This document shows, piece by piece, positions 9,002-17,154 of a DNA stretch of 64,000 bases. Location of the stretch: positions 1-64,000 of the forward strand of contig NZ_QJUO01000018.1 of the NCBI RefSeq assembly GCF_004327335.1, in the 5' to 3' direction. A model generated the notes under the pieces. That model saw only the letters and a list, made by a program, of their open reading frames with translations. It had not been told where the DNA came from and made no database searches. The stretch's first letter is position 1. Each line of letters begins with the position of its first letter. A program made the translations under genes and the position numbers. The DNA is from Stutzerimonas kirkiae. Lineage in GTDB: Bacteria; Pseudomonadota; Gammaproteobacteria; Pseudomonadales; Pseudomonadaceae.

Positions 9002-10390
9002 ATGGACGACTATGGCAGACAGCGTGCGACAAGGCCCACCATCTATGTGCTCGATACCAATGTTCTGCTTCACGATCCCAATGCCTTACTGAACTTTCAG
9101 GAGCATCAGGTCGCTATCCCCCTCACCGTACTGGAAGAACTCGACCAACTGAAGACCGGCAAGCACAGTGTCGCGGCCGAATGCCGGCAGGTCATACGGC
9201 TGATCGACAAAGTGCTTGGCAAGGCGTCTCCGGAGGAAGTCGAGAATGGCGTGCCGATCGTGCGCGATGGCGGCGAGAGCCGTGGCAGCCTGTCCATTCT
9301 CATGCGCCAGGCCAGTATCGCGCATGGATTACCGGAAGATCACAACGACAACAAGATCATCAACCAGGTGGTCGAGTTGCAGTCGCGGCGGCCGGATGTG
9401 CCTGTGGTCCTGGTGACCAACGACATCAATATGCGTCTCAAGGCCCGTGCCTGCGGGGTTGCGGCGGAGGATTACCAGACCGACAAGCTGGTCGATGATG
9501 TCGGCCAGCTTTCCCGTGGTTATCACAACCTGTCCGGCTCCTTCTGGGACCGTGTCAGCAAGGTCGAGACCCAGCAGGGGCAGGGCCGGACCTGGCACAG
9601 GGTGCTGCTGACCGACAACCTGCCAGCCGTCCATATCAACGAGTTCATCCTCGACGAGCAGGGCTTCGTCGGCTGGGTCAAGCGTATCGATGGCGAAGAG
9701 CTGCTGATTCTGGATATGCACCAGGAGCCGCTGCTGCACCAGGAAGCCTGGGGCTTGAAGCCTCGCGATATCTACCAGGCCCTGGCCCTGTTCGCACTGC
9801 TCGATCCCGATATCCACCTGGTCAACCTGTCCGGCGCCGCCGGTTCGGGCAAGACTATCCTGGCGCTGGCCGCCGCCATCGAACAGACCATGGTCAGCAA
9901 GCGCTACCGGCGCATCATCGCGACACGCAGCGTGCAGGGGCTGGATGAGGATATCGGTTTTCTCCCGGGAACCGAGGCGGAAAAGATGGAGCCCTGGCTT
10001 GGTGCGATCACCGACAACCTGGAGGCCCTGCACCTGGATGACGAAAGCACCCATGGCAGTGTCGACTACATCCTGCAGAAGGTGCCCTTGCAGTTCAAAT
10101 CGCTCAACTATATCCGTGGGCGCAGTTTCCAGCAGAGCCTGATCCTCATCGACGAGAGCCAGAACCTCACGCCGCACCAGATGAAGACCATCATCACGCG
10201 GGCGGGCAATGGCTCCAAGGTGGTCTGTCTGGGCAACCTGGCGCAGATCGACACACCCTACCTGTCAGCCACCAGCTCCGGCCTGACCTATCTCACCGAA
10301 CGTTTCAAGGATTTCCCCCATGGCGTTCATATCGCCTTGCAGGGCGTTCCCCGTTCGGTGCTGGCCGAATATGCGGAGAGCCATATGTAG
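9002..10390 (+). CDS. PIN domain-PhoH ATPase fusion (PhoH2 family)
   Basis: The 462-residue protein joins an N-terminal PIN ribonuclease domain (about 12-150; Asp18 in VLDTNVLL and a VTNDINMR segment that carries another acidic residue) to a PhoH P-loop ATPase. Walker A is GAAGSGKT at about residues 278-285 and Walker B is LILIDESQN. PhoH2 proteins studied in actinobacteria unwind and cleave RNA, so an RNA helicase-ribonuclease role is expected here by family. The start has AATAAGGTGATC upstream. In many such loci a small antitoxin gene precedes PhoH2; I see none here. The gene converges with an MFS gene over a shared hairpin. Confidence 0.92.
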   Translation: MDDYGRQRATRPTIYVLDTNVLLHDPNALLNFQEHQVAIPLTVLEELDQLKTGKHSVAAECRQVIRLIDKVLGKASPEEVENGVPIVRDGGESRGSLSILMRQASIAHGLPEDHNDNKIINQVVELQSRRPDVPVVLVTNDINMRLKARACGVAAEDYQTDKLVDDVGQLSRGYHNLSGSFWDRVSKVETQQGQGRTWHRVLLTDNLPAVHINEFILDEQGFVGWVKRIDGEELLILDMHQEPLLHQEAWGLKPRDIYQALALFALLDPDIHLVNLSGAAGSGKTILALAAAIEQTMVSKRYRRIIATRSVQGLDEDIGFLPGTEAEKMEPWLGAITDNLEALHLDDESTHGSVDYILQKVPLQFKSLNYIRGRSFQQSLILIDESQNLTPHQMKTIITRAGNGSKVVCLGNLAQIDTPYLSATSSGLTYLTERFKDFPHGVHIALQGVPRSVLAEYAESHM

Positions 10391-10409
10391 GGCAGCAGGC
10401 TCCAGGCCG

Positions 10410-10448
10410 CAAGTGAAGGGCGAGGCTGCTGGGGGTGCCCTTCACTTG
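10410..10448. terminator. Convergent hairpin phoH2/MFS
   Basis: A 12-bp perfect stem (CAAGTGAAGGGC and GCCCTTCACTTG, loop 15 bases) lies 20 bp after the PhoH2 stop. Its right arm overlaps the last codons of the MFS gene on the opposite strand. Confidence 0.75.
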
Positions 10449-11773
10449 TGTTCCGCAGGGTCTGGCGCTGGCGCATCGGATACCGCAGTGGCTGTTGTCG
10501 CAGCCGCATCACCGGTGCTTTCCTCTGCGCTGGCATCCTCCACATCCTCCTCCGCGTTCTGCGGCGAGTCCGGCATCATCTCCATCACGGTCGGGCTGGT
10601 GCGCAGAATGGGTGTGAAATGCCCGTAAGGCGCGCTGACCAGATCGACCACGTGGCGGGCACGGTAAAGCGTATAAAGCGCCAGGGGCGCCAGCGAGGTG
10701 GCGAAGAACAGCGGCAGTGTCCATGGGCCGAAATGCATCAATGCGCCCGCCAGCCCCGGGCCTATGGCCGAGCCCAGGCCGAATGCCAGCAGCATGCCGC
10801 TGGAGCCCGAGAGGATTTCATCAGGGTTCAGGTGGTCGACCATTTGCGCCATGGCGATGGAGTAGATGGAGAATACCAGTCCGCCCCAAACGAACATCAG
10901 GCCGAGCAACAGCGGTCCTGCCGAAAGCGGGGTCATCAACAACGCCAGCAGGGCGGCCAGGCTGACTACCCAGAGCATCACCTTGCGACGATCCTTGCGG
11001 TCCGAGAGCAGGCCCAGCGGCCACTGCAGCACGGCGCCGCCAAGAATGGTCAGGCTCATCAGCAGGCCGATGCCGGATGAGTCGAAACCGCTCTGGCTGG
11101 CGTAGACCGGGGCGAGGCCCCAGAATCCGCCGAGGGCCAGGCCGGACAGGGCGGCTGCCATCAGTGGCAGCGGGGCGATACGGGCCAATTGCAGCAGGTC
11201 GGTTGGCGGGATATCCGGCAGGCTGGGCTGCACCTGGCGTGTCAGGGTGATGGGCATCAGTGCGCAGCAGATGAGAATGGCCGACAGTGCGAACAGCGTG
11301 AAGTTCATCGGGCTGTCCAGGCTCAATAACTGCTGCGCCACAGCCAGGGCGCCGAGGTTGACGGCCATGTAGATGGCGAATACCTGTCCGCGTTTTTCAC
11401 CACTGACCTTGGCGTTGAGCCAGCTCTCGATGACCATATAGAGCGTGACCATGGCCACACCATAAAGTACGCGCAGCAGCATCCAGACCCAGGGGGAAAC
11501 GATCAGGATGTGCAGCAGGGCGGTGGTGGCGGCCAGGGCGGCATAGAAAGCGAAGGTGCGAATATGCCCGATACGGCGTATCAGCGGCGGTGCCAGCCAG
11601 GTTCCGAGCAGGTAGCCGATGAAGTAGCCGGACATCAGCAGGCCGATCAGGCTGGTCGTATAGCCCTCTTCGACGCCACGCAGCGTCAGCAGGGTATTCA
11701 GCAGACCATGACCGAGCAGCAGCAGGGCGACGCCTGCGAGCAGAGAACTGATCGGCGCGAGCAGTGATTTCAT
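10442..11773 (-). CDS. MFS transporter, YcaD-like
   Basis: A 443-residue inner-membrane protein with about 12 hydrophobic helices. The loop LLSDRKDRRK is the usual MFS A-motif region between the halves, and YMVIESWLNA with GQVFAIYMAVN resembles the YcaD subgroup. The substrate is unknown. After the last helix the protein carries an unusual acidic, Ala-rich cytoplasmic tail of some 50 residues (PDSPQNAEEDVEDASAEE onwards), likely disordered. I start at MKSLLAPISS; the longer frame to 11932 has no hydrophobic or conserved content. The ribosome site (GGGATCC) is weak. Confidence 0.85.
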   Translation of the reverse strand: MKSLLAPISSLLAGVALLLLGHGLLNTLLTLRGVEEGYTTSLIGLLMSGYFIGYLLGTWLAPPLIRRIGHIRTFAFYAALAATTALLHILIVSPWVWMLLRVLYGVAMVTLYMVIESWLNAKVSGEKRGQVFAIYMAVNLGALAVAQQLLSLDSPMNFTLFALSAILICCALMPITLTRQVQPSLPDIPPTDLLQLARIAPLPLMAAALSGLALGGFWGLAPVYASQSGFDSSGIGLLMSLTILGGAVLQWPLGLLSDRKDRRKVMLWVVSLAALLALLMTPLSAGPLLLGLMFVWGGLVFSIYSIAMAQMVDHLNPDEILSGSSGMLLAFGLGSAIGPGLAGALMHFGPWTLPLFFATSLAPLALYTLYRARHVVDLVSAPYGHFTPILRTSPTVMEMMPDSPQNAEEDVEDASAEESTGDAAATTATAVSDAPAPDPAEHK

Positions 11774-11895
11774 TTGGGGGGATCCCGAACTGTGGATGGC
11801 ATTACCGGCGTCATGATAACGCCTGTGGGTCGGTATACCGACTCCTTGGTAGAGCCTGATTTCGGGTGATCGGTTTCTGGATTCCAATGACAACC

Positions 11896-11911
11896 GGCCG
11901 GTTTGCCGGCC
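11896..11911 (-). terminator. GC hairpin after the small membrane ORF
   Basis: GGCCGG, loop of four, CCGGCC lies directly after the stop codon of the 31-residue frame. It has no T tract. Confidence 0.45.
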
Positions 11912-11912
11912 T

Positions 11913-12008
11913 TCAGCCCTGCAGGCGCCCAAGATTGGGCACTATCAACACCATCAGTGTGACGAAAAGAATCAAGGCGACCTGCTGGAACTTGCGATTC
12001 TTGAGCAT
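11913..12008 (-). CDS. Probable small single-pass membrane protein (31 aa)
   Basis: A short reading frame on the minus strand encodes 31 residues: a basic N-terminus (MLKNRKFQQ), a hydrophobic stretch of about 15 residues (VALILFVTLMVLIVP) and a short polar end (NLGRLQG). That is the layout of an inner-membrane small protein with the N-terminus inside. A GC hairpin follows the stop at once. The ribosome site is weak (GACGGACTG). The gene lies 139 bp upstream of the MFS gene on the same strand, so it could share its transcript. I do not recognise the family and infer coding only from composition and context. Confidence 0.5.
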   Translation of the reverse strand: MLKNRKFQQVALILFVTLMVLIVPNLGRLQG

Positions 12009-12300
12009 GGCATCAGTCCGTCAATGGGTGCGGAGCCGCATGAGCCGCTCTGTAGCGCATTTTTCGATGATCGGCGGTGGTCGGCACGGTGTTACCCGTC
12101 GAGGGGGTAGTGATGTCATGCAGCAAAAGATGCGCCATGTGCCAGCCAAGCTGGCAGCTTGTCTGATGGAGCGTACATCCATGGGAACATGCTTCGCGCG
12201 GTATCGGCGAGGGGTCATTGTCGGCACAGTTCGCTGTGATCACGTATAGGCGAGTGAATTTTCCCCATCTGGGGCGATTGCATGAAGTCCCGGCCCATGA

Positions 12301-12412
12301 CCGTGGAAGCTGGGTAATCGTGATCCGCCTCGTTGCGAGCGGATTGGCAATCAAGCGTGCGTTTTCTCGTACGCCGCTGTCGGTGTTCTACTGAGCGTGG
12401 AGTCGCGAGCCC
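12301..12412 (+). repeat. Dispersed repeat A, copy 2
   Basis: Reads AGCTGGGTAATCGTG, then a CGTTGCGAGCGGATTGGCAA block, then CGTACGCCGCTGTCGG and GTCGCGAGCCCG. This is the reverse complement of copy 1 at 1-131 and parallel to copy 3 at 26024-26133. Confidence 0.65.
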
Positions 12413-12525
12413 GTCCAGTTCCGCTGCGGAACACCCATGAACCCTCCGCTCATATGAATAACGGGGCGCTCTTCGTCTGCGTCCCTGCCGGCGAAGGTTT
12501 CGTCGCGGGGCTGGACGGGCTCGCG
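12404..12525. repeat. 15-bp perfect inverted repeat pair
   Basis: CGCGAGCCCGTCCAG at 12404-12418 is matched exactly by CTGGACGGGCTCGCG at 12511-12525. The 92-bp spacer could be a loop or a small former insertion. Confidence 0.7.
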
Positions 12526-12619
12526 GTGAATAACGTGGTGACTATGGAATGAGCTATCAACGCAGTACCGAATCATCCGCAGGGCTTCCGGTATCGCGCT
12601 CTTTCCCACAGGCGCTGCT

Positions 12620-12745
12620 GGAGGTGGCTGTGCGGATGCCTGGTGGCGGGACGGGGCCTTCGCACAGGGACGATGAGCCCGAGATCGCGCTCTACGATCC
12701 TGAAGCCTGAGGCACTATTGCCAATCCGCTCGCACTGCCTCGTCC
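12620..12745 (-). repeat. Composite of repeat B (12659-12707) and repeat A fragment, copy 5
   Basis: On the minus strand the B core reads GGCTTCAGGATCGTAGAGCG and on through GGGCTCATCGTCCCTGTGCG. It matches 33 of 37 bases of the block at 43538 and shares its first 12 bases exactly with 56068-56079. The right end (ATTGCCAATCCGCTCGCA) is an A fragment. CTGTGCG and CGCACAG enclose a 27-base loop at 12629-12667 whose orientation is reversed in the other B copies. Confidence 0.6.
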
Positions 12746-12831
12746 GCTGAGGCGAGGCATATGCCTGCCCGGAGCGGAGGTGAGCGTTCATGCGCTTGCC
12801 GTACAACCTACGCACCGAAAGGTTTTTTCAA

Positions 12832-13865
12832 GGCTATGCCCCAGTTACGTGTTGCATGGGGCGACCCACCGCCTCCTGCAAGCAGTAGCTGGGCTGGATT
12901 GTCTGCCGGTAGCGCTCCAGCATTCGACGCCAGCCCAGGTAGTTGACGAGATATTTGGTGGCCACCCCATGAAAACGCACCATCCAGCCCTTCAAGCGAC
13001 TGTGACAGGCGTTGACGTTCTGGATATGGAAAGCCGCTTCCCGAACGCGTGATCCAGGCCTGGCATGCACCACCTTGTGGGTAATCCCGCTGCGACGCGC
13101 AAACGCCGTATAGACCGCCGCACCATCCGAGCAGAGCACCGCCGCTTTATCCACCAAAGGGTTGAGTGCGGCACTCACGTGCGGGCCGTCGAGCTTCTCC
13201 AACTGAAAGTCAGCGGTGCGCCCCTCGCGGTCGCGAACGACCAGAACGGGGATCTGATCCGGCCCTGTACCACGCGCCTTGCTCACACCCCCACGCTTGC
13301 GGGGCGGGCGCGGCATGTCGCGTTGGCCTTTGAATGACTCCAGGAAGAAGGTCTCATCGACTTCGACGATGCCGGTTTCACGCCTGTCGTGGTGCTCGGC
13401 CGCCTGTGCCAGAAAGCGATGCCGCCAGAGGAACGCTGTGTTTTTGCTGATACCGCACTGCCTGGCCGCCTTGCGGACAGTCAGGCCATCAATCAGAGCT
13501 TGGGCATAGTCCGGCCAGTGATCGGCTTTGCGTAAGTGCGCCAGCCCAGTGGCTGTCAGGGCATTACAGGTGCATCGACAGGTTCGACAACGATAACGGC
13601 GCAAGCCGCGACTCCAGCCCCACGGCGCTAATTGCGCGGCTGGCGCTGCGCAATGCGGACAGGCGTTCAAGTCCGGCAAACTGCCTTCAAGTCTGTCCTG
13701 CCGAGGTCGCTCGTGCAGGGCATGCTGGAGAGCGGACCTTTGCTTGGCGCTGAGCTGGTTCAACTGAGCCAGCCAGTGTTGGAACGCTTGGGTATCCATG
13801 AGTAGACCTCCTCAGGGGGCACCTACTCTCAGGTTAGTCTTGCAACACGTAACAGGGACATAGCC
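12832..13865 (-). mobile_element. Intact IS1595-family insertion sequence
   Basis: The 1034-bp element has 25-bp imperfect terminal inverted repeats: GGCTATGCCCCAGTTACGTG at the left and, on the reverse strand at the right, GGCTATGTCCCTGTTACGTG, both followed by TTGCA. It is flanked by a perfect 8-bp direct duplication, TTTTTCAA, at 12824-12831 and 13866-13873, the size expected for this family. One full-length transposase gene fills it. Intact ends, intact duplication and an open gene suggest recent arrival. The end of the gene overlaps the left terminal repeat. Confidence 0.93.
12834..13799 (-). CDS. IS1595-family transposase
   Basis: A 321-residue DDE-type transposase. An N-terminal zinc ribbon (CPHC at about 47-50, then CRTCRC) is followed by a helix-turn-helix ([22 protein letters not shown] in two parts). 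The ISXO2-like catalytic domain starts at [14 protein letters not shown], continues with [12 protein letters not shown], and the last part has [13 protein letters not shown] and [13 protein letters not shown]. These are the standard signatures of the family. The stop codon lies only 2 bp inside the IS end. No frameshift or internal stop is seen, so the enzyme is probably active. Confidence 0.95.
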   Translation of the reverse strand: MDTQAFQHWLAQLNQLSAKQRSALQHALHERPRQDRLEGSLPDLNACPHCAAPAAQLAPWGWSRGLRRYRCRTCRCTCNALTATGLAHLRKADHWPDYAQALIDGLTVRKAARQCGISKNTAFLWRHRFLAQAAEHHDRRETGIVEVDETFFLESFKGQRDMPRPPRKRGGVSKARGTGPDQIPVLVVRDREGRTADFQLEKLDGPHVSAALNPLVDKAAVLCSDGAAVYTAFARRSGITHKVVHARPGSRVREAAFHIQNVNACHSRLKGWMVRFHGVATKYLVNYLGWRRMLERYRQTIQPSYCLQEAVGRPMQHVTGA

Positions 13866-13965
13866 TTTTTCAAAGCAGAGGATTAATGCGCCATCGGCCG
13901 CGAATAGCGTTGCCCGCAAGAGCTTCGCGGGTGCGCCGCTCACACGCTGGGGGCAGTTGGCCGGG

Positions 13966-14436
13966 TCATTTGAATCGAGGCCCGGAGCGGGTGTTGTTGC
14001 CCTTCGCCATGCGGTCGTAGAGCACCACATTGACGGTGGCCGCGAGGTTCATGCAGCCCTGGGTCGGGATATAGATGACATCTTCGCACCAGTCGAGGAT
14101 TTCCCGATCCAGAGAGCCATCTTCCGGGCCGAAGATATACAAGGCCCGATCAGGGTGGGTGTATTCGGGCAAGGGGCGGGCGCTTTCCACCAGTTCCACG
14201 GCTACTGGTGTGCAACCAAGGGGCAGAATCCTGCGCAGGTCATCGATGTTGATCAGCGGTATGTCCTGATGCACACGCTTGGTGTCGGTTATGAAGTCCC
14301 GGGCACGATCGTAGCGAGTACCGCTGTAGAACACCGAACTGACGCCATAGCAGCCTGCCGCGCGCATGATCGAGCCGACGTTGCCGGGGGATTTGGGATT
14401 GAACAGGCCGACGCAGCTGTATCGTTTGTTGGCCAC
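13966..14436 (-). CDS. SpoU-family (SPOUT) RNA 2'-O-methyltransferase
   Basis: A 156-residue SPOUT methyltransferase. It opens YSCVGLFNPKSPGNVGS, the NPxNxG-type RNA-binding motif, and has the knot motifs ALYIFGPEDGSLD and CMNLAATVNVVLYDR that bind S-adenosylmethionine. The target RNA is unknown, though small stand-alone enzymes of this kind often modify tRNA. No ATG is available at the 5' end: the choice is GTG at 14436 or TTG at 14451. I prefer GTG because a TATAAT box at 14460-14465 would put the transcript start near 14453, nearly on the TTG. The IS inserted 100 bp beyond its stop codon. Confidence 0.88.
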   Translation of the reverse strand: MANKRYSCVGLFNPKSPGNVGSIMRAAGCYGVSSVFYSGTRYDRARDFITDTKRVHQDIPLINIDDLRRILPLGCTPVAVELVESARPLPEYTHPDRALYIFGPEDGSLDREILDWCEDVIYIPTQGCMNLAATVNVVLYDRMAKGNNTRSGPRFK

Positions 14437-14459
14437 TTGGGTTTCTCGCAAAAGCGGCG

Positions 14460-14465
14460 ATTATA
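14460..14465 (-). promoter_or_regulatory. -10 box of the SpoU methyltransferase gene
   Basis: A perfect TATAAT on the minus strand lies 24 bp upstream of the GTG start. A good -35 box is not evident. The leader would be very short. Confidence 0.5.
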
Positions 14466-14538
14466 GCGGCTGGCCGTGTCGTGCGCTGTAACGGCAGTGC
14501 CGATGTTCAGGGCGGCCGCATTATGCGCGGCAAAGAGC

Positions 14539-14628
14539 CGAAAGAGCGCTGGAAAGCTCGAGGCTGGACGAAAACGCGTGGCAACCGGCGTTTTTCGTCC
14601 AGCCGTCCCGCCTCCAGCGCTTTTATCG
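14539..14628. repeat. Palindromic intergenic element C, copy 2
   Basis: It begins CGAAAGAGCGCTGGA and ends CCAGCGCTTTTATCG, with a nested pair GGCTGGACGAAAA and TTTTTCGTCCAGCC inside. It lies between two divergent genes, so it is not simply a terminator here. Confidence 0.7.
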
Positions 14629-14745
14629 AAGCCCCTTGCCCGTGAATGACGGCATGGCACTACCGCTCCGGCCTTTCAATCTTTACATGAGGTCGCGCCA
14701 GCCATTTGGCATTACAATGCCCGCCTTCTTTTCCGAGGGCCGGCC

Positions 14746-14979
14746 ATGCAAACCTCTTTTCTGGAAATCGTCGAACTGCCTGATGGCCGCATTGTGTTGC
14801 GGCGGGCCGAAGATGAGGAGGTGCTGGTGACGCTGGACTTCTCGGATGAGGCGCGCCTGTTTCTGCAGGGGCAGCATGTCGAAATAGCCAAGGTCATGCT
14901 GACGGCGGGTGTGCAGATGGCTGGGCGCGTGTTCGACGATGAGTTCGAACATGAGCATGATTCGCGCGTACTGCACTGA
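14746..14979 (+). CDS. Small conserved hypothetical protein (77 aa)
   Basis: A 77-residue acidic protein with ELPDGRIVLRRAEDEEVLV at the start, then a VTLDFSDEARLFLQG segment, a central helix (HVEIAKVMLTAGVQMAGR) and a charged C-terminus with FDDEFEHEHD. There is no membrane segment or signal peptide. GAGGGCCGGCC precedes the ATG. A similar small gene lies beside sulA-lexA in P. aeruginosa as I recall, so the neighbourhood is conserved, but no function is known to me. It is convergent with sulA across a hairpin. Confidence 0.8.
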   Translation: MQTSFLEIVELPDGRIVLRRAEDEEVLVTLDFSDEARLFLQGQHVEIAKVMLTAGVQMAGRVFDDEFEHEHDSRVLH

Positions 14980-15020
14980 GTCGGCTGCTCACGCCGTTTC
15001 CATTGTCCCGGCTCCCGGGA

Positions 15021-15044
15021 AGGGCACGGCATCGTGCGTGCCCT
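15021..15044. terminator. Convergent hairpin before sulA end
   Basis: AGGGCACG pairs with CGTGCCCT around an 8-base loop, 1 bp from the sulA stop codon. No T tract follows, so the terminator role is tentative. Confidence 0.5.
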
Positions 15045-15045
15045 A

Positions 15046-15504
15046 TCATGCAAACCGGATATTGAGGCTCTGGGCATTTCCCTGGCGGGCCGCCGCCGCG
15101 AGCAGCTTGCGGTCGAAGGCATCCAGCCTGAGCCAACTGATCACTGTATGGCTGCGCCCCAGGCGCAAGGCCCTGCATACCAGCTCCAGCGGGTCCTGGT
15201 CGTTGCGCGAGGGTAGCAGCAGGATGCGCTCACGGTTCAGGTCTGCATCGCGCAGCCAGTTGTAGCTCACTAGGTCGGGCGGGGCGATTATGGTCAGCCA
15301 GCGCTCGTCGTTCTCCCTGCTGAGTTCACGCAGTACGGGCGCCAGCAGTTGCAGGCCATTGCGGCCAGTCAGTCTCATCTCGCTGAGTACGTCGGCGGCG
15401 CGGGTAGGCGTCGCTGGCGCATCGAATGGTGCGCTGGGTGCCAGGAAGGCCTCGAACAGAGGCAACTGGCTGGTCTGTGCGTTGGTGTAGAGAGGGAACT
15501 GCAT
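15046..15504 (-). CDS. sulA: SOS cell-division inhibitor SulA
   Basis: SulA binds FtsZ and blocks septation during DNA damage. The 152-residue product has a variable N-terminus and the conserved core: LTGRNGLQLLAPVLRELS, then ERWLTIIAPPDL, WLRDADLNRERILLLPS, and HTVISWLRLD, in the RecA-like fold of the family. AGGAGGTATC precedes the ATG. It starts 16 bp after the lexA stop, so it is transcribed with lexA from the LexA-controlled promoter, as in other pseudomonads; in E. coli the two genes are separate. Confidence 0.92.
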   Translation of the reverse strand: MQFPLYTNAQTSQLPLFEAFLAPSAPFDAPATPTRAADVLSEMRLTGRNGLQLLAPVLRELSRENDERWLTIIAPPDLVSYNWLRDADLNRERILLLPSRNDQDPLELVCRALRLGRSHTVISWLRLDAFDRKLLAAAARQGNAQSLNIRFA

Positions 15505-15520
15505 GGGTAGATACCTCCTG

Positions 15521-16135
15521 TCAGCGGCGGATCACGCCGACGCTCAAGCCTTCTATGGTCAGTTCTTGTCGTTGCAGGTCGACTTCTATCGGTGCGAACT
15601 CGGGATTTTCCGCGATCAGCCAGACTTTGCTGCCCTCGCGTTTGAAACGCTTCACCGTGACTTCGTCATCGATGCGGGCCACCACGACCTGGCCGTTGCG
15701 TGCCTCACGTGTGGTGTGCACGGCCAGCAGGTCGCCATCGTAGATACCGATGTCCTTCATGCTCATGCCGTGCACCCGTAGCAGGTAGTCGGCCCGCGGA
15801 TGGAAGAAGTCCGGGTTGATCCGGCAGGATTCCTCGACATGCTGCTGGGCAAGGATAGGTGCGCCTGCGGCTACTCGACCTATGACCGGCAGCCCATTGT
15901 CGACTTCATGGCCGCCAGGCTCGAAACCCGGAATGCGGATGCCGCGGGAAGCGCCGGGAGTCATTTCGATGGCGCCCTTGTTGCGTAATGCCTTGAGGTG
16001 CTCCTCGGCCGCGTTGGGCGACTTGAACCCAAGCTCCTGGGCTATTTCCGCCCGGGTCGGGGGGTAGCCGTTCTCTTCCAGGCAGCGCTTGATGAAGGCG
16101 AGGATTTCCGACTGGCGGGGCGTCAACTTGATCAT
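15521..16135 (-). CDS. lexA: LexA SOS repressor
   Basis: LexA represses the SOS regulon and cleaves itself when RecA filaments form. The 204-residue product has a winged-helix DNA-binding domain (about 1-70, [20 protein letters not shown] at the start) and an S24-type latent protease domain. The cleavage site is Ala90-Gly91 (RVAAGAP), and the catalytic dyad is Ser125 and Lys162. The start is fixed by the conserved MIKLTPRQ; an in-frame extension to 16360 would cross the operators. It forms an operon with sulA and is autoregulated through the boxes upstream. Confidence 0.96.
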   Translation of the reverse strand: MIKLTPRQSEILAFIKRCLEENGYPPTRAEIAQELGFKSPNAAEEHLKALRNKGAIEMTPGASRGIRIPGFEPGGHEVDNGLPVIGRVAAGAPILAQQHVEESCRINPDFFHPRADYLLRVHGMSMKDIGIYDGDLLAVHTTREARNGQVVVARIDDEVTVKRFKREGSKVWLIAENPEFAPIEVDLQRQELTIEGLSVGVIRR

Positions 16136-16142
16136 GGGCGTT

Positions 16143-16194
16143 CTGTCCTTTTGTACAGTAACTGGGATTATATACAGTAATCGGCGCTTGGCAA
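16143..16194 (-). promoter_or_regulatory. lexA-sulA promoter with two LexA boxes
   Basis: Two 16-bp SOS boxes of form CTG-N10-CAG lie in tandem: CTGTATATAATCCCAG (16162-16177) and CTGTACAAAAGGACAG (16143-16158), reading on the minus strand. A -35 TTGCCA (16189-16194) and a -10 TATAAT (16167-16172) spaced 16 bp give the promoter, with the first box covering the -10. This predicts tight, damage-inducible control. Confidence 0.9.
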
Positions 16195-16241
16195 TATTTG
16201 CGCTGGCGAGCCGCGGCGATCGCGCTACGCGGCTATCCGTT

Positions 16242-16320
16242 CCGAGAAGCGCGCCAGGGCCTGGAACGCCGGACGAGAAACACGTTTCCCGTCCGGCCTT
16301 CGGCTTTCCAGCGCTATTTC
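16242..16320. repeat. Palindromic intergenic element C, diverged copy
   Basis: CGAGAAGCGCGCCAGG at the left and a CTTTCCAGCGCTATTTC end at the right keep the outline of element C, with an inner CCGGACGAGAAAC/GTTTCCCGTCCGG pairing. It sits between the divergent lexA and psrA promoters. Confidence 0.5.
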
Positions 16321-16388
16321 CGGCATATCGCGGGGCAGCCCTGGAAGCGCTGAAATCCACTTATAATCCGTGCTTCAGGCTTTCATGG

Positions 16389-16419
16389 TTGACTTGCCAG
16401 GGCCCGAAACGTAGGTTTC
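16389..16419 (+). promoter_or_regulatory. psrA promoter and PsrA operator
   Basis: TTGACT (16389-16394) and TAGGTT (16412-16417) at 17-bp spacing form a plausible promoter. The palindrome GAAACGTAGGTTTC (16406-16419) overlaps the -10 and fits the known PsrA site, G/CAAAC-N2-4-GTTTG/C. Autorepression relieved by long-chain fatty acids is expected from work on PsrA in P. aeruginosa and P. putida. Confidence 0.8.
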
Positions 16420-16446
16420 AAACAGTTGTTGGTCTTTGGAGGGCGC

Positions 16447-17154
16447 ATGGCGCAGTCGGAAACCGTTGAGCGTATTCTCGATGCCGCGGAGCAGTTGTTC
16501 GCGGAGAGGGGCTTCGCCGAGACATCGCTGCGGTTGATTACCAGCAAGGCGGGTGTCAACCTGGCCGCGGTGAACTATCACTTCGGTTCCAAGAAGGCGC
16601 TGATACAGGCGGTGTTCTCGCGTTTTCTCGGGCCATTTTGCATGAGCCTGGAGAAGGAGCTGGATCGGTGCGAGGCGCAGGCCAGCCAGAAGGACCGGCT
16701 CGAGGACCTGCTGGAAATGCTGGTGGTCCAGGCATTGTCGGTGAAGCCGCGCAGCGGGGATGACCTGTCCATTTTCATGCGGCTGCTCGGCCTGGCCTTC
16801 AGCCAGAGCCAGGGCCATTTGCGGCGCTATCTGGATGATATGTACGGCAGGATCTTTCGCCGCTACATGATGCGGGTCCATGATGCGGTACCGACGATCA
16901 CGCCGATCGAGCTGTTCTGGCGCGTGCACTTCATGCTGGGGACGGTGGCTTTCAGCATGTCCGGTATCAAGGCATTGCGGGCGATCGCCGAGAATGATTT
17001 CGGCGCCAGGGTTTCCATCGAGCAGGTCATGCGCATGATGGTGCCCTTCGTCGCGGCGGGCATGCGCGCCGAGAGTGGCATGGACGATCCGGCGCTGCTG
17101 GAGGCCGGGCCCAAGGTCCGCCGCAATGCCCTGGCGATGCCGCAGAAACGATGA
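16447..17154 (+). CDS. psrA: TetR-family regulator PsrA
   Basis: PsrA activates rpoS and represses fatty-acid oxidation genes, responding to long-chain fatty acids. The 235-residue product begins MAQSETVERILDAAEQLFAE, followed by a TetR helix-turn-helix (ITSKAGVNLAAVNYHFGSK within about 33-53) that is nearly invariant in pseudomonad PsrA. The ligand domain includes SIFMRLLGLAFSQSQGHLR and IELFWRVHFMLG. GGAGG lies just before ATG 16447; an in-frame upstream start at 16426 would overlap the operator region. The gene overlaps the next by the tetranucleotide ATGA, so the two are translationally coupled. Confidence 0.94.
   Translation: MAQSETVERILDAAEQLFAERGFAETSLRLITSKAGVNLAAVNYHFGSKKALIQAVFSRFLGPFCMSLEKELDRCEAQASQKDRLEDLLEMLVVQALSVKPRSGDDLSIFMRLLGLAFSQSQGHLRRYLDDMYGRIFRRYMMRVHDAVPTITPIELFWRVHFMLGTVAFSMSGIKALRAIAENDFGARVSIEQVMRMMVPFVAAGMRAESGMDDPALLEAGPKVRRNALAMPQKR

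Larger units (their letters stand above)
12009..12831. other. Gene-poor repeat mosaic left of the IS
   Basis: About 820 bp with no credible gene. It contains repeat A copy 2, a 15-bp inverted repeat pair 92 bp apart and a composite of repeats A and B in opposite orientation. Frames open through it follow the repeats and look non-coding. Confidence 0.55.

Noticed and set aside
12388-12815. Long minus-strand frames in the repeat mosaic as genes
   Set aside because: They run through inverted repeats, lack ribosome sites and have no domain-like pattern.
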